From assembly GCF_000590925.1 (NCBI RefSeq), contig NZ_CP004372.1:3491110-3555109 (forward strand): a DNA stretch of 64,000 nucleotides, given 5' to 3'. Positions 53,746 through 62,643 of this stretch are shown piece by piece (position 1 is the stretch's first letter; every line of letters starts with the position of its first letter). This DNA comes from Roseibacterium elongatum DSM 19469. Its GTDB lineage: Bacteria > Pseudomonadota > Alphaproteobacteria > Rhodobacterales > Rhodobacteraceae. The notes under the pieces are model-generated. The model saw only the letters and a list, made by a program, of their open reading frames with translations, made no database searches and was not told the DNA's origin. The translations under genes and the position numbers were made by a program.

Positions 53746-53782
53746 TATCCAATTCGGATAAAAAATCACCCAAAATGGATAT
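53746..53782. promoter_or_regulatory. Candidate operator half-sites in the divergent control region
   Basis: TATCC-AATTC-GGATA at 53746-53760 is an inverted repeat, and TATCCA at 53746 pairs with TGGATA at 53776. The A/T-rich block sits between the regulator (leftward) and the binding-protein gene (rightward), the expected site for control of both operons. Confidence 0.5.
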
Positions 53783-53895
53783 AAATGGGTCGTTTGATTG
53801 CGACTGAAAACACGCTCGATACAACGCAGATTGCACCGGGCGATTCCCGGGCTGGGAGGACAGCGGCAATCCGTTAGAAAACTGGGAGGAAGAAT

Positions 53896-54855
53896 ATGAT
53901 CCGAATGACCAAGCTATCGCTTGCGTGTTCCACTGCACTCGTCGCCATGGGGGGCGCAGCAGCAGCACAGACCATCACAATCGGCATCACGCAGAACAAC
54001 GTGGGCGTCGACAGCTACCAGACGACCTATGAGCAGGCCTTCATCGCCGCAGCCGAGGCCAATCCCGATGTCGAGGTTGTCGTGCTGGACGCCGGCGGCG
54101 ACGTGGCGCGCCAGATCGCGCAGATCCAGGACCTGATCCAGCAAGAAGTCGACGCCATGATCATTTGGCCGACCAATGGTCAGGCTGTCATTCCCGCTGT
54201 GCGCGAGGCCTACCAGGCGGGCATCCCCGTCATCATCACCAACTCGAATATCGCCGAAGATGGGTTCGACTTCGTGCGGTCCTTCTCGGGGCCGGATAAC
54301 ATCACGCAGGGTGCCCGCGCCGCGGAGATCATGTGCGAACGCTTCACCGATATGGGCATCCAGGACGAAGCGCAGATCGTACAGATCACCGGCCAGCCGG
54401 GTTATACCACCGCGATCGAGCGCGCCGAGGGGTTCGAACAGCGTCTGCCCGAGGTCTGCCCGAACGTCACGCTGATGGAAAGCCAGCCCGGCAACTGGAA
54501 CCGGGAAGACGCGCAGCGCGTGATGGAAGCGTTCCTCGTCCAGTACGACGACATCGACGGTGTCTATTCGGGTGATGACAACATGGGCGTTGGTGCCTTG
54601 AACGCTGCTTTGGCGGCAGGTCGAGCCGAAGACATCACCTTCGTCGGTGCCACGAATTTCGCGGTTGGCTATGATGCCATGGAGCGCGGCGAATACTGGG
54701 GCTCGATCTACCAGTCGCCGGTAGATGACGCCCAGGCGGCGCTGCAGACCGCGCTGGATATTCTTGCAGGCGAAGACGTGCCGTTCCTGAACTATTTCGA
54801 CACGCCGAAGATCACGCAAGAGAACATGGGCGAATTCGATCGTCCGGTTTTCTAA
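53896..54855 (+). CDS. Periplasmic binding protein, ribose-class ABC importer
   Basis: A 319-residue periplasmic binding protein of the RbsB/peripla_BP_4 type. The signal peptide (LACSTALVAMGGAAAAQ) is cleaved near residue 24. The fold then starts TITIGITQNNVGVDSYQTTYEQAF, with VDAMIIWPTNGQAVIPAV and the hinge-side GVYSGDDNMGVGALNAAL. It should deliver a sugar, polyol or related small carbohydrate to the permeases at 55818 and 56811. First gene of the rightward operon, followed by an intrinsic hairpin. Confidence 0.92.
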   Translation: MIRMTKLSLACSTALVAMGGAAAAQTITIGITQNNVGVDSYQTTYEQAFIAAAEANPDVEVVVLDAGGDVARQIAQIQDLIQQEVDAMIIWPTNGQAVIPAVREAYQAGIPVIITNSNIAEDGFDFVRSFSGPDNITQGARAAEIMCERFTDMGIQDEAQIVQITGQPGYTTAIERAEGFEQRLPEVCPNVTLMESQPGNWNREDAQRVMEAFLVQYDDIDGVYSGDDNMGVGALNAALAAGRAEDITFVGATNFAVGYDAMERGEYWGSIYQSPVDDAQAALQTALDILAGEDVPFLNYFDTPKITQENMGEFDRPVF

Positions 54856-54866
54856 GATCCTCCCTG

Positions 54867-54902
54867 TGCGGGGGTGGCCAGCCTGGTCGCCCCCGCATTT
54901 TT
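54867..54902 (+). terminator. Partial intrinsic terminator after the binding-protein gene
   Basis: A long stem (TGCGGGGG-GGCCAG with CTGGTCGCCCCCGCA, two wobble pairs) ends in TTTTT. As in many importer operons, this would raise binding-protein levels over the downstream genes by partial read-through. Confidence 0.75.
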
Positions 54903-54932
54903 CAAGAACAGTCAAGTTTCAGGGGGCGCACC

Positions 54933-55739
54933 GTGGTCGAACCTCGTGGTGTCGAAGGTCGTGTATGCATTGTCACCGGCGCAGCCAGGGGCATCGGTCG
55001 CGCCATCGGTGAGGCACTGCTCGCGGACGGGGGCAAGGTCTGTTTCGCCGATCTCAACGCCGGTCTGGCGGCCGAAGTGGCCGAAACGAACAAGGCAAGC
55101 GCAGGCGTAGACGACGGCTCGGTGATGTCGGCGGGTGTCGATGTCCGGGACCGGGCGCAATTCCGTGCCATGGTGGAGGCAACCGTGGCAAGCTTTGGCA
55201 GGTTGGACGTCATGTTCAACAATGCCGGCGTGAACAAACCGATGAATTTCCTCGATGTCACCGAGGACAATTGGCATCTCATCATGGACGTGAATGGCCT
55301 TGGGTGTCTGATCGGTATCCAGGAGGCTGCTCGGCAGATGATCGCCCAAGGGGGTGGGGGAAAGATTGTGAACACCGCCTCGATCGCGTCTCGTCAGGGC
55401 TTTGACAATGTCGCGCCCTATTGTGCATCGAAATGGGCCGTGGTCAGTCTGACGCAATCGGCGGCACGCGATCTGGCCAAGCATGATATCACGGTCACCG
55501 GATTTGCCCCGGGCGTTGTCGCGACCGAGATGTGGGAGCAGGTCGATCAGGATCTGATGGCCATCGGTGCGGCGGAGCGCCCCGGTCAGGCCATGGAGGA
55601 ATTCTCGGCAGATATCCTGAAAGGGCGTGTCGCGCGGCCTGAAGACATCACCGGAACCACTACGTTCCTTGCGTCGCGCGCAAGCGACTACATGACCGGG
55701 CAAATCGTGATGATCGACGGAGGCATGACCTTGGTCTGA
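54933..55739 (+). CDS. Short-chain dehydrogenase/reductase, acetoin-reductase-like
   Basis: A 268-residue SDR starting at GTG 54933 after AGGGGG. It has CIVTGAARGIGRAIGEAL, MFNNAGVNKPM, TASIASRQGF and the catalytic YCASKWAVV. The GVVATEMWEQVDQDL segment is typical of acetoin/diacetyl reductases and butanediol dehydrogenases. It sits between the binding protein and the permeases, so its substrate is likely the imported compound or its first product. Paralogous to the SDR at 51059. Confidence 0.9.
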   Translation: MVEPRGVEGRVCIVTGAARGIGRAIGEALLADGGKVCFADLNAGLAAEVAETNKASAGVDDGSVMSAGVDVRDRAQFRAMVEATVASFGRLDVMFNNAGVNKPMNFLDVTEDNWHLIMDVNGLGCLIGIQEAARQMIAQGGGGKIVNTASIASRQGFDNVAPYCASKWAVVSLTQSAARDLAKHDITVTGFAPGVVATEMWEQVDQDLMAIGAAERPGQAMEEFSADILKGRVARPEDITGTTTFLASRASDYMTGQIVMIDGGMTLV

Positions 55740-55817
55740 TATCAATCCCCCGCCGTGGGAAGGGCGAGGGATCTAGTGGGAGGGGTGCGCAATTCGCGGC
55801 CCAAAGGGAGGATCTAA

Positions 55818-56798
55818 ATGGCCGATCAGGCTATGAAATCGCTTGGCAGTGTGTTGGCGCGACAGGGCATTCTCGTCGCCTTTATTCTGTTCATGGTGAG
55901 CTTCACGCTCTGGAATCCGCGCTTTATCGATGTGGATAATGTGTTTGGTGTGATCCGGTCTTCGGCAATCCTCGGGATCATGGCCCTGGGGGTCACCTTT
56001 GTCGTGATCGGCGGCAATCTCGACCTTTCGGTTGGGTCCATGCTGTCCTTTTCGGCCATCGTGGTGCTGGACCTGCACGAAAACCCCGCTTTCGGGCCGG
56101 CCCTTGCCATCCCTGCGATGTTTGCGATGACCCTTTGCCTTGGGGCGATCAATGGGTTCCTGATCGGGTATCTCAGGTTGAATTCTTTGATCGTGACGCT
56201 GGGGATGCTCTCGGCCATCCATGGCCTGACGCTGACCTACTCGGGCGGTCAGAACATGGATATCGCCAACCAGAATGAAACCTGGTTCGATGTCTTTGGC
56301 CGGGGAGAAGCCCTGGGCATCCCCATTCCGGTGCTCATTTTCCTTTTGCTTGCGGCGTTCCTCGGCATCGTGCTGGCCAAGACCCCGTTCGGTCGCAAGG
56401 TCTATGCGGTCGGGGGCAACGGGACGGCGGCGACGTTTTCAGGCATACCGCGCGCCCGCGTGGTTTTCATGACTTACCTTATCTCAGCCTTTTGCGTGGC
56501 GACGGCCGGCCTGATCCAGGCCAGTCGCACCATGGGGGCCCAGAACACCGTTGGCCAAGGCATGGAGTTGGAGGTTCTGGCCGCCGTCATTCTTGGAGGG
56601 GCGTCGTTGCTGGGCGGATCGGGCACGATCTTCAAGACGGTGATCGGGGTGCTCATCCTCGGATTTATCCAAAATGGACTCCTGCTGGCCGGGCTCGAGT
56701 TTTACGTCCAGTTCGTCGTCACCTGGATCATCATCATCCTGGCCGTCTGGCTCGATATCGCCACCAAGCGCGGCAAGCTTTGGTCGCCGATCGCCTGA
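55818..56798 (+). CDS. ABC importer permease 1, RbsC-type
   Basis: A 326-residue membrane permease of the branched/ribose class with about eight to ten helices. The conserved cytoplasmic contact GNGTAATFSGIPRARVVFMTYL and GQGMELEVLAAVILGGASLLGGSGT are present. It has 39% or so visible pattern sharing with the second permease in these two regions by eye only. It should form a heterodimeric channel with the protein at 56811. Confidence 0.9.
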   Translation: MADQAMKSLGSVLARQGILVAFILFMVSFTLWNPRFIDVDNVFGVIRSSAILGIMALGVTFVVIGGNLDLSVGSMLSFSAIVVLDLHENPAFGPALAIPAMFAMTLCLGAINGFLIGYLRLNSLIVTLGMLSAIHGLTLTYSGGQNMDIANQNETWFDVFGRGEALGIPIPVLIFLLLAAFLGIVLAKTPFGRKVYAVGGNGTAATFSGIPRARVVFMTYLISAFCVATAGLIQASRTMGAQNTVGQGMELEVLAAVILGGASLLGGSGTIFKTVIGVLILGFIQNGLLLAGLEFYVQFVVTWIIIILAVWLDIATKRGKLWSPIA

Positions 56799-56810
56799 GG
56801 AGGGCAGAAC

Positions 56811-57812
56811 ATGCAGAACGAGACCCTCAAGCGGTTGATCAAGAACGGTGCGATCTGGGCCTTTATCATCATCCAGCTGGTTTTTTTCGAGGTAGCCGGT
56901 CGCTGGTGGTCGCTCAGTGACAGCGCCTTCATGGACCTCGACAACATGCTGTTGTTGCTCAAGCAGTCGGCCCCGATCGGCATTATTGCCATCGGCATGA
57001 CGGTGGTCATGATCAACGGAAATATCGACCTCTCCGTGGGCGCGACTTATGCGCTGGCCGGGATTGTCATGCTCGACTCGATGAATTGGCCGTTCATGGA
57101 GGCAATGGGCGACGCCGCGATCCCGCTCGCGTGGCTGTTCGCGTTGTTCACAGGGGCAATTCTGGGGCTGATCAACGGCGTGATCGTTTGGAAGACCGGC
57201 GTCGATGCCTTCATCGTCACGCTTGGCGCAATGTTGGGCTATCGCGGCCTCGTCTTCATGTATAACGGCGAGAACCCGACCTATCACCTGAACTGGACGA
57301 TGGTCGATTTCGCCGAGGCGGATATTCTTGGCCTGCAAACGCCTGCCTTGGTTTTCATCGCCGTTGTCCTGATCGTCTGGCTGCTAATGACCCGCACGGT
57401 GCATGGGCGCAATGCCTATGCCATTGGCGACAACCGCGAGGCCGCCGTGAATGCCGGTATCCGCGTCGGGCCGCATATCGTCGTGAACTTCGTTTTGATC
57501 GGGTTCCTCGCCGCCCTGTCGGCCGTGGCGTTCTACTCGGGCAGCGGGTCGGTCAATCCAAATGACGGAATGCTGTTCGAACTGTGGGCCATCACCGCCG
57601 TCGTCTTGGGCGGCACCAAGCTGGCCGGGGGGCGCGGGTCTATCATCGGCACGCTTGGCGGTGTGATCGCCATCCAACTTTTGCGCAAGGGCCTTGGCCA
57701 TATCGGCGCGGACACCGAGACCGTGAACCTTGTCATCGGCACCATCCTGATCGCGGTCCTGTTTCTGGATCGGCAGCTCAATCGCAAGGGCGCAGAGGAG
57801 TTGAAAGTATGA
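56811..57812 (+). CDS. ABC importer permease 2, RbsC-type
   Basis: A 333-residue RbsC-type permease with the characteristic MTVVMINGNIDLSVGATYAL, GDNREAAVNAGIRVGPHI cytoplasmic loop and ITAVVLGGTKLAGGRGSI motifs. Two permease genes, not one, indicate a heterodimer as in some xylose- or polyol-type importers. It overlaps the ATPase start by four bases (ATGA). Confidence 0.9.
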   Translation: MQNETLKRLIKNGAIWAFIIIQLVFFEVAGRWWSLSDSAFMDLDNMLLLLKQSAPIGIIAIGMTVVMINGNIDLSVGATYALAGIVMLDSMNWPFMEAMGDAAIPLAWLFALFTGAILGLINGVIVWKTGVDAFIVTLGAMLGYRGLVFMYNGENPTYHLNWTMVDFAEADILGLQTPALVFIAVVLIVWLLMTRTVHGRNAYAIGDNREAAVNAGIRVGPHIVVNFVLIGFLAALSAVAFYSGSGSVNPNDGMLFELWAITAVVLGGTKLAGGRGSIIGTLGGVIAIQLLRKGLGHIGADTETVNLVIGTILIAVLFLDRQLNRKGAEELKV

Positions 57813-59317
57813 CCGATCATACACCGGCACTTCGTCTCAAAGGTATCGTGAAGACGTTTCCCGGCGTCCGTGCCCTCGACGGCGTCAGCTTCTCGGTCCT
57901 TCCGGGCGAGGTTCACGCCCTCATGGGGGAAAACGGCGCTGGCAAGTCCACTTTGATGAAGGTTCTGGGCGGGATCTATCAGCCTGACGCCGGAAAGATC
58001 TTCATCGAGGAACGCGAAACCGAGATGCGCGGGCCGCTCGAGGCCAAGGCCAATGGGGTAATGTTCATTCACCAGGAACTCAGCCTTGCAGAGGAATTGT
58101 CGGTCGCCGAGAATATCTATCTCGGGGAGTTGCCCCGCAAAAGCTTCGGTCGCGTTGACTGGGCGACGCTTTATTCCCGAACCGACGCAATCCTCGAAAA
58201 GCTCAAGGTGGGCTTCAATGCCCGGACCTTGGTTGGAGACCTTTCCATTGCGAACCAGCAGATGGTCGAGATCGCCCGCGCCCTCACCGTGGACGCGAAG
58301 GCGGTGATCTTCGACGAGCCCACGGCATCGCTGACCGATGCCGAGAAGGTTGTTTTGTTCGACGTTATCGAGGGTCTGAAGGCACAGGGCGTGGGGATCA
58401 TCTACATCTCCCATCGCATGGAAGAAATCTTCAAGATGACGGACCGCATCTCGGTTCTGCGAGATGGGGAGTATCGCGGCACACTCAACACCGCTGAAAC
58501 GAATGAGGACGAGATCACGCAGATGATGATCGGGCGGTCTCTCGATATCAGCCGCAATGTCGAGCAGGTGGAGCTTGGACCGGTCGCCCTGCGGGTCGAG
58601 AACCTGTCTTGCGGGCATCTTTTTGAGGACGCCACTTTCGAGGTCCGCGAGGGCGAAGTGCTGGGATTCTACGGCCTGGTCGGGGCAGGCCGCACCGAGA
58701 TTGCCGAAACCCTGTTCGGCTTGCGCAAACCGACCTCGGGGCAGATCTATCTGAAGGGGGAGGCGGTCAAGATTACCTCGCCGATCGATGCGATAGCGAA
58801 GGGCATTTCCCTGGTCCCGGAAAGCCGGAAGGAGCAAGGCCTCGTCCTTGGCATGAATTGCCGGGACAACATGACCTTGCCGCAGGTTGCCGACCTGACG
58901 GCGGGACCGTTCGTCTCCGACGGCGCGGAAATCTCGATCTACGATCAGTATCGTGATCGCCTGTCCATCAAAAGTCCAAGCTGGAAAACGGCCGTTGGCA
59001 ACCTGTCGGGCGGAAACCAGCAAAAGATCGTGATTGGCAAATGGTTGTCGATGCAGCCGGAGGTGCTGATCGTGGACGAGCCAACGCGCGGTATCGATGT
59101 CGGGTCGAAATCTGAAATCCACAATCTGCTGCGCGGCTTGGCGAAACAGGGTTACGCCGTGATCGTGATATCGTCGGAAATGCCCGAGGTGCTTCATGTC
59201 TCCGACCGGATCGTCGCCATGTACCATGGCCGAATTATGCGCGAGTTCTGCGCAACGGAGGTGACGGAGGACAGCCTTATCCAGGCGATCTCGGGCATCG
59301 AAGGGACGGCCGCATGA
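57809..59317 (+). CDS. ABC importer ATPase with two nucleotide-binding domains (RbsA-type)
   Basis: A 502-residue duplicated ATPase. Domain 1 has Walker A MGENGAGKSTLMKVL, Q-loop FIHQELSL and Walker B VIFDEPTASLT. Domain 2 has the degenerate Walker A GLVGAGRTEIAETL, signature LSGGNQQKIVIGKWL and Walker B LIVDEPTRGID, as is normal for RbsA, where only one site is fully active. Completes the importer; last gene of the rightward operon. Confidence 0.95.
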   Translation: MTDHTPALRLKGIVKTFPGVRALDGVSFSVLPGEVHALMGENGAGKSTLMKVLGGIYQPDAGKIFIEERETEMRGPLEAKANGVMFIHQELSLAEELSVAENIYLGELPRKSFGRVDWATLYSRTDAILEKLKVGFNARTLVGDLSIANQQMVEIARALTVDAKAVIFDEPTASLTDAEKVVLFDVIEGLKAQGVGIIYISHRMEEIFKMTDRISVLRDGEYRGTLNTAETNEDEITQMMIGRSLDISRNVEQVELGPVALRVENLSCGHLFEDATFEVREGEVLGFYGLVGAGRTEIAETLFGLRKPTSGQIYLKGEAVKITSPIDAIAKGISLVPESRKEQGLVLGMNCRDNMTLPQVADLTAGPFVSDGAEISIYDQYRDRLSIKSPSWKTAVGNLSGGNQQKIVIGKWLSMQPEVLIVDEPTRGIDVGSKSEIHNLLRGLAKQGYAVIVISSEMPEVLHVSDRIVAMYHGRIMREFCATEVTEDSLIQAISGIEGTAA

Positions 59318-59501
59318 GGTAACACGCAGCCCCACGAGGACGGCTGCTGACCTGTTGACGAGTGGTTGGCAAGAGCGCGCTGATCTAGGCTCGCCGACGG
59401 CGTTAGAAGCACGAGGGGCCAGCTTGGCCTCGAGCGCTTTCAGTGACCGCGATGCAGATGGCGGATAGGTCTGAGTACGGCGCGCAAGTCCGGGCGATCT
59501 C

Positions 59502-60512
59502 TCAGTGTTCCGGCAGCGGCGATCCGGTCAGTGTGGCAAGAAAGGACCTGATCGCGGCAAGCGTGGCCTCGGGGCGGTCCCAGGTGGTGTCGTGGCCGGC
59601 CCCCTCGATCACTTCCATCCGCGCCTCCGCGAACATCCGAACGTGCCGGGCCTGAAGCGGCGCGCCGGTCCAGTCGTTGCAACCTCCTGCCAGGATCAGG
59701 ACAGGGCCGCCGAAGGCGAGACCGGGGGCCATGGCGCCGAGCGCGGCAGCCGGGGCTTTCCAGAAAGCGTCGCTTGCGCGGCTGCCGAAACGCCAGGCGG
59801 GGGCGTCGTAGGCTTGTCCGGGGCAGTGGTAGGGGTTCGCCGGATGATTGGCGAAGGCATGCACGACGGCGCCGACGATGCTGTCCGCCGCTGCGTCCGC
59901 ATCCCCTGTGACGCCGCGCGCGCGGAAACCGGCCAAAAGGCCGACCCAAAGAACGCGCGGCGTGCGAGACAGCGCGGTGCGCCGGGCCTCGAATGTGGCG
60001 AGGCCCTCGGCGTCGAGGAAGCCGGGCTCGATCAGCACGGCGTGGGAAACCGCCTCGGGACGATGGCCAAGATAGGCCGTTGCCAGCATTGCGCCCCAGG
60101 AATGACCGATGAGGGCGACAGGCCCGCCGCCATGGGCCGCGATCACCGCATCCAGGTCGGCGAGGTGATCGGCCATACCCAACCGCTCGGGCGTCACCCG
60201 CTCGGACAGACCGGCCCCGCGCTGGTCGTAGAAAAGGACACGGTGAGTCCGGGTCAGCCCCTCAAGCGCCAACAAGGATCGGTGATCCCCCCCTGGGCCG
60301 CCGTGCAGAACCACGGCGAGCGGGGCGCCCTCCAGTCCGGCGACGCGGCCATGCAGCACCACACCATGTCCTGCCAACCTTGGCAGCGCGGGATCGTCCG
60401 TCACGGTGGCCGGAACCCGCAACGGCACCCGCGTGATCCAGAAAAGCCCGGCAAAGGCCAGGGCACAAAGAACGAGAAAACCGACAATCGTGCTAAGCAT
60501 GGGATGCAGCAT
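59502..60512 (-). CDS. Alpha/beta hydrolase, proline-iminopeptidase-like, membrane-anchored
   Basis: A 336-residue hydrolase with an N-terminal hydrophobic anchor (IVGFLVLCALAFAGLFWI), the oxyanion loop VLHGGPGGDH, RVLFYDQRGAGLSE, the nucleophile elbow GHSWGAML and the catalytic His in EGAGHDTTWD. These fit S33-type peptidase/epoxide-hydrolase-like enzymes, in the periplasm if the anchor is N-in. Substrate unknown. It is divergent from the AraC regulator at 60610, a likely regulator. Confidence 0.88.
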   Translation of the reverse strand: MLHPMLSTIVGFLVLCALAFAGLFWITRVPLRVPATVTDDPALPRLAGHGVVLHGRVAGLEGAPLAVVLHGGPGGDHRSLLALEGLTRTHRVLFYDQRGAGLSERVTPERLGMADHLADLDAVIAAHGGGPVALIGHSWGAMLATAYLGHRPEAVSHAVLIEPGFLDAEGLATFEARRTALSRTPRVLWVGLLAGFRARGVTGDADAAADSIVGAVVHAFANHPANPYHCPGQAYDAPAWRFGSRASDAFWKAPAAALGAMAPGLAFGGPVLILAGGCNDWTGAPLQARHVRMFAEARMEVIEGAGHDTTWDRPEATLAAIRSFLATLTGSPLPEH

Positions 60513-60609
60513 AGGGTTGTCCTTGTGTCGTGTCCCGGCACATTCTGCCCGCGCGCGCCAGGGCGGTATGACCCGGCGCATCATCCTATTGACCGCAGGA
60601 GACTGCCGG

Positions 60610-61623
60610 ATGTCCGATCAGACCATGGCCGCCGGTTTTGCGACGGCGTTCCTTGACTATGCGGTGGCCGAAGGCGCGCCGCGGGACGGGTTGCTTGCAG
60701 CCTCGGGGCTGACGGAAGCCGACCTGGCCGATCAGGACACGCGCATCCCGGTCGCCGCCTACCAGAGCCTCATCGCCTCCGGGATCGAAGCGACGGGCGA
60801 CACCTCGCTACTTCTTCGTCACGTCTTGGAGACACGGCTGGACACGATGTCGATCGTCGGCCAGATCGTGCATACCTCCGCGTCCTTCCCGCACAGCCTG
60901 AGCCAGTTGAACCGCTATGCGCGGCTGATGGCGGACGTCGCGATCCCTGGCGGGCGCGACCGGTTCGAGCTTGAACGCAAAGGAGACACGGTGTGGCTGG
61001 TCGACAACCGTCCTTGCGACGGCAACTGGATGGCGACCGAGGCCAGCTTTGCGCGGTTCATCTCGGAATTCCGCCGGTCCGCTCCCGAACATCCCTTCGA
61101 ACAGGCGCTGGAGGTGACCTACGCGCCGCCACCGCATGCCAACCGCTACCCCGAGTTCTTCCGGGTGCCGATCACCTTTCGCGCGGTGCGCAACGCGCTG
61201 CGTATCAATCCGGTCTGGCTGGACGAGGCGTTCGAAGGCGGCAAGGAGTATGTGTTCGGCGTCTTCACGCGCCACGCGGACGCGCTTTTGGCGGAACTGG
61301 CCACCAATGACACCGTGCGCGCCGCCGTCGAGACGCGGATGCTTTCGGACCTGCACGAGGGCACCCTGTCGATGGACCGGATTGCACGCGACCTCGGCAT
61401 GAGCCGGCAAACGCTCTATCGCCGGCTCAAGGACGAAGGCGTCACCTTTGCGCAGGTCCATGACGATCTGCGCCGCCGGATGGCGATGGACTATTTGAGC
61501 GCGCGAAAGGTCTCGGTCGGCGAAACGGCCTACCTTCTCGGGTTTTCCGAGGCATCGGCCTTCGTGCGCGCGTTCCGGCGGTGGACCGGGTCAAGCCCGA
61601 CCGGCTGGCTGGCCGAGCGCTGA
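60610..61623 (+). CDS. AraC-family regulator
   Basis: A 337-residue regulator. The N-terminal arabinose-binding-like domain (OruR type) occupies about 1-230, and the double HTH at the C-terminus contains RIARDLGMSRQTLYRRLKDEGVTF and VGETAYLLGFSEASAFVRAFRRWTGSSP. Divergent from the alpha/beta hydrolase, which may be its target. Start ATG 60610 (MSDQTMAAGF). Confidence 0.92.
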   Translation: MSDQTMAAGFATAFLDYAVAEGAPRDGLLAASGLTEADLADQDTRIPVAAYQSLIASGIEATGDTSLLLRHVLETRLDTMSIVGQIVHTSASFPHSLSQLNRYARLMADVAIPGGRDRFELERKGDTVWLVDNRPCDGNWMATEASFARFISEFRRSAPEHPFEQALEVTYAPPPHANRYPEFFRVPITFRAVRNALRINPVWLDEAFEGGKEYVFGVFTRHADALLAELATNDTVRAAVETRMLSDLHEGTLSMDRIARDLGMSRQTLYRRLKDEGVTFAQVHDDLRRRMAMDYLSARKVSVGETAYLLGFSEASAFVRAFRRWTGSSPTGWLAER

Positions 61624-61729
61624 GCGATTGGCATCGTAGGTCAAACGGCTGATCTCTGCGGTCATGCCGCCGCCCGGTCGCGACGGGTAGATCCCCCTTC
61701 GACACCATTGAACGTCGAAGGAGATACGA

Positions 61730-62095
61730 ATGAAACCGATGCTGATCACCCCCCTTGCCCTGTCGATCCTGTTGGGGGCCTGCGCCGATCTGGGTACGAA
61801 TGTGGACCCGATCCTCGATGGCGAACCGAACGCACAGTTCCAAAGTGACCTTGCCGCGTGTCGCACCCTTGCCCGCAATCAATCGCAGCTTGACCGCGAA
61901 ACGATGGCGTCTGCCGCGATCGGCGCCGGAATTGGCGGAGTCTTGGGCGAGGTAGACGACGATGGCGACGCGCTTGGCGGGGCCCTCGCCGGGGCGCTTG
62001 CCGGTGCTGTTGCGGGCGGGGCAGAGGCCAGCGAACGCCGCGAGGCCATCGTTCTGAACTGTCTGCGGGGCCGCGGCCACGCGGTCGTGGGATGA
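61730..62095 (+). CDS. Small lipoprotein with glycine-zipper segment
   Basis: A 121-residue protein with lipoprotein signal (PLALSILLGAC, lipid Cys at about 18). The centre GAGIGGVLGEVDDDGDALGGALAGALAGAVAGG is a glycine-zipper hairpin typical of small outer-membrane-associated lipoproteins. Two cysteines in the mature part (AACRTL and LNCLRG) could pair. It has an AAGGAGA ribosome site. Role unknown; structural or stress-related in most relatives. Confidence 0.75.
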   Translation: MKPMLITPLALSILLGACADLGTNVDPILDGEPNAQFQSDLAACRTLARNQSQLDRETMASAAIGAGIGGVLGEVDDDGDALGGALAGALAGAVAGGAEASERREAIVLNCLRGRGHAVVG

Positions 62096-62109
62096 AGGGG
62101 GGGGAACAC

Positions 62110-62262
62110 ATGCAACAAGCCATCCGCACCCGAATGGGCCGCCTGCATCGCCTGCTGACCGGAGGTGACAAGCAGGTGAGACCGCTTTGTGAATACCCGC
62201 CCCGACATCTTTGGGGCGATCTGGGCCTGCCCGAACGGCAGTCGCGCGCGCTGCGCCCATGA
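62110..62262 (+). CDS. 50-residue DUF1127-like protein
   Basis: MQQAIRTRMGRLHRLL at the N-terminus, basic and helical, then PRHLWGDLGLPERQSR, which resembles the L-x-D-I/L-G-L-x-R core of DUF1127 small proteins. In alphaproteobacteria these bind RNA or affect phosphate and stress responses, but this member is unverified. Its stop overlaps the next ATG by four bases (ATGA), which supports translation. Confidence 0.6.
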   Translation: MQQAIRTRMGRLHRLLTGGDKQVRPLCEYPPRHLWGDLGLPERQSRALRP

Positions 62263-62627
62263 CCCAGATCCTTGCCTATGCCTATGCCGGGTTGGCCGCG
62301 CTGCCCGTGACGATGCATCTGGCGGTCAGTGCGGGCGCTCCGCTGGGGCGCCTGACGGTGGGCGGCCGCTTTCCCGGCCGTCTGCCACCCGTTTGGCGGG
62401 GCCTTGCCTTGGTGCAGGCTGCGCTGCTTGTGGCAATGGCCGGGGCCGTGCTGGCGCGGGCCGGGGTGGGCTGGCCGCGACTTGCCGCGCTGTTCTGGCC
62501 TGCGGTCGGAATCACATTGCTGACGCTTGTCGCCAATGCAGCAAGCCCCTCGCGCCCGGAGCGGCGGCTCTGGACTCCCGTCATCGCCCTTATGTCCGCA
62601 GCCGCGCTTGCCATAGGCTTCGCCTGA
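62259..62627 (+). CDS. Small integral membrane protein, hypothetical
   Basis: A 122-residue protein with four hydrophobic helices (LAYAYAGLAALPVTMHLAV, GLALVQAALLVAMAGAVLA, AALFWPAVGITLLTLVANA, PVIALMSAAALAIGFA) and the loop GGRFPGRLPPVWRG. It resembles DUF3995-like or DoxX-related small membrane proteins. Coupled to the DUF1127-like gene by ATGA overlap and followed by the NmrA-like gene 16 bases later. Confidence 0.7.
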   Translation: MTQILAYAYAGLAALPVTMHLAVSAGAPLGRLTVGGRFPGRLPPVWRGLALVQAALLVAMAGAVLARAGVGWPRLAALFWPAVGITLLTLVANAASPSRPERRLWTPVIALMSAAALAIGFA

Positions 62628-62643
62628 CCCGAGGAGAAACCCA

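Noticed and set aside
59318..59501. Possible remnant gene after the importer operon
   Set aside because: No readable protein segment or repeat could be recognised in the 184 bases.
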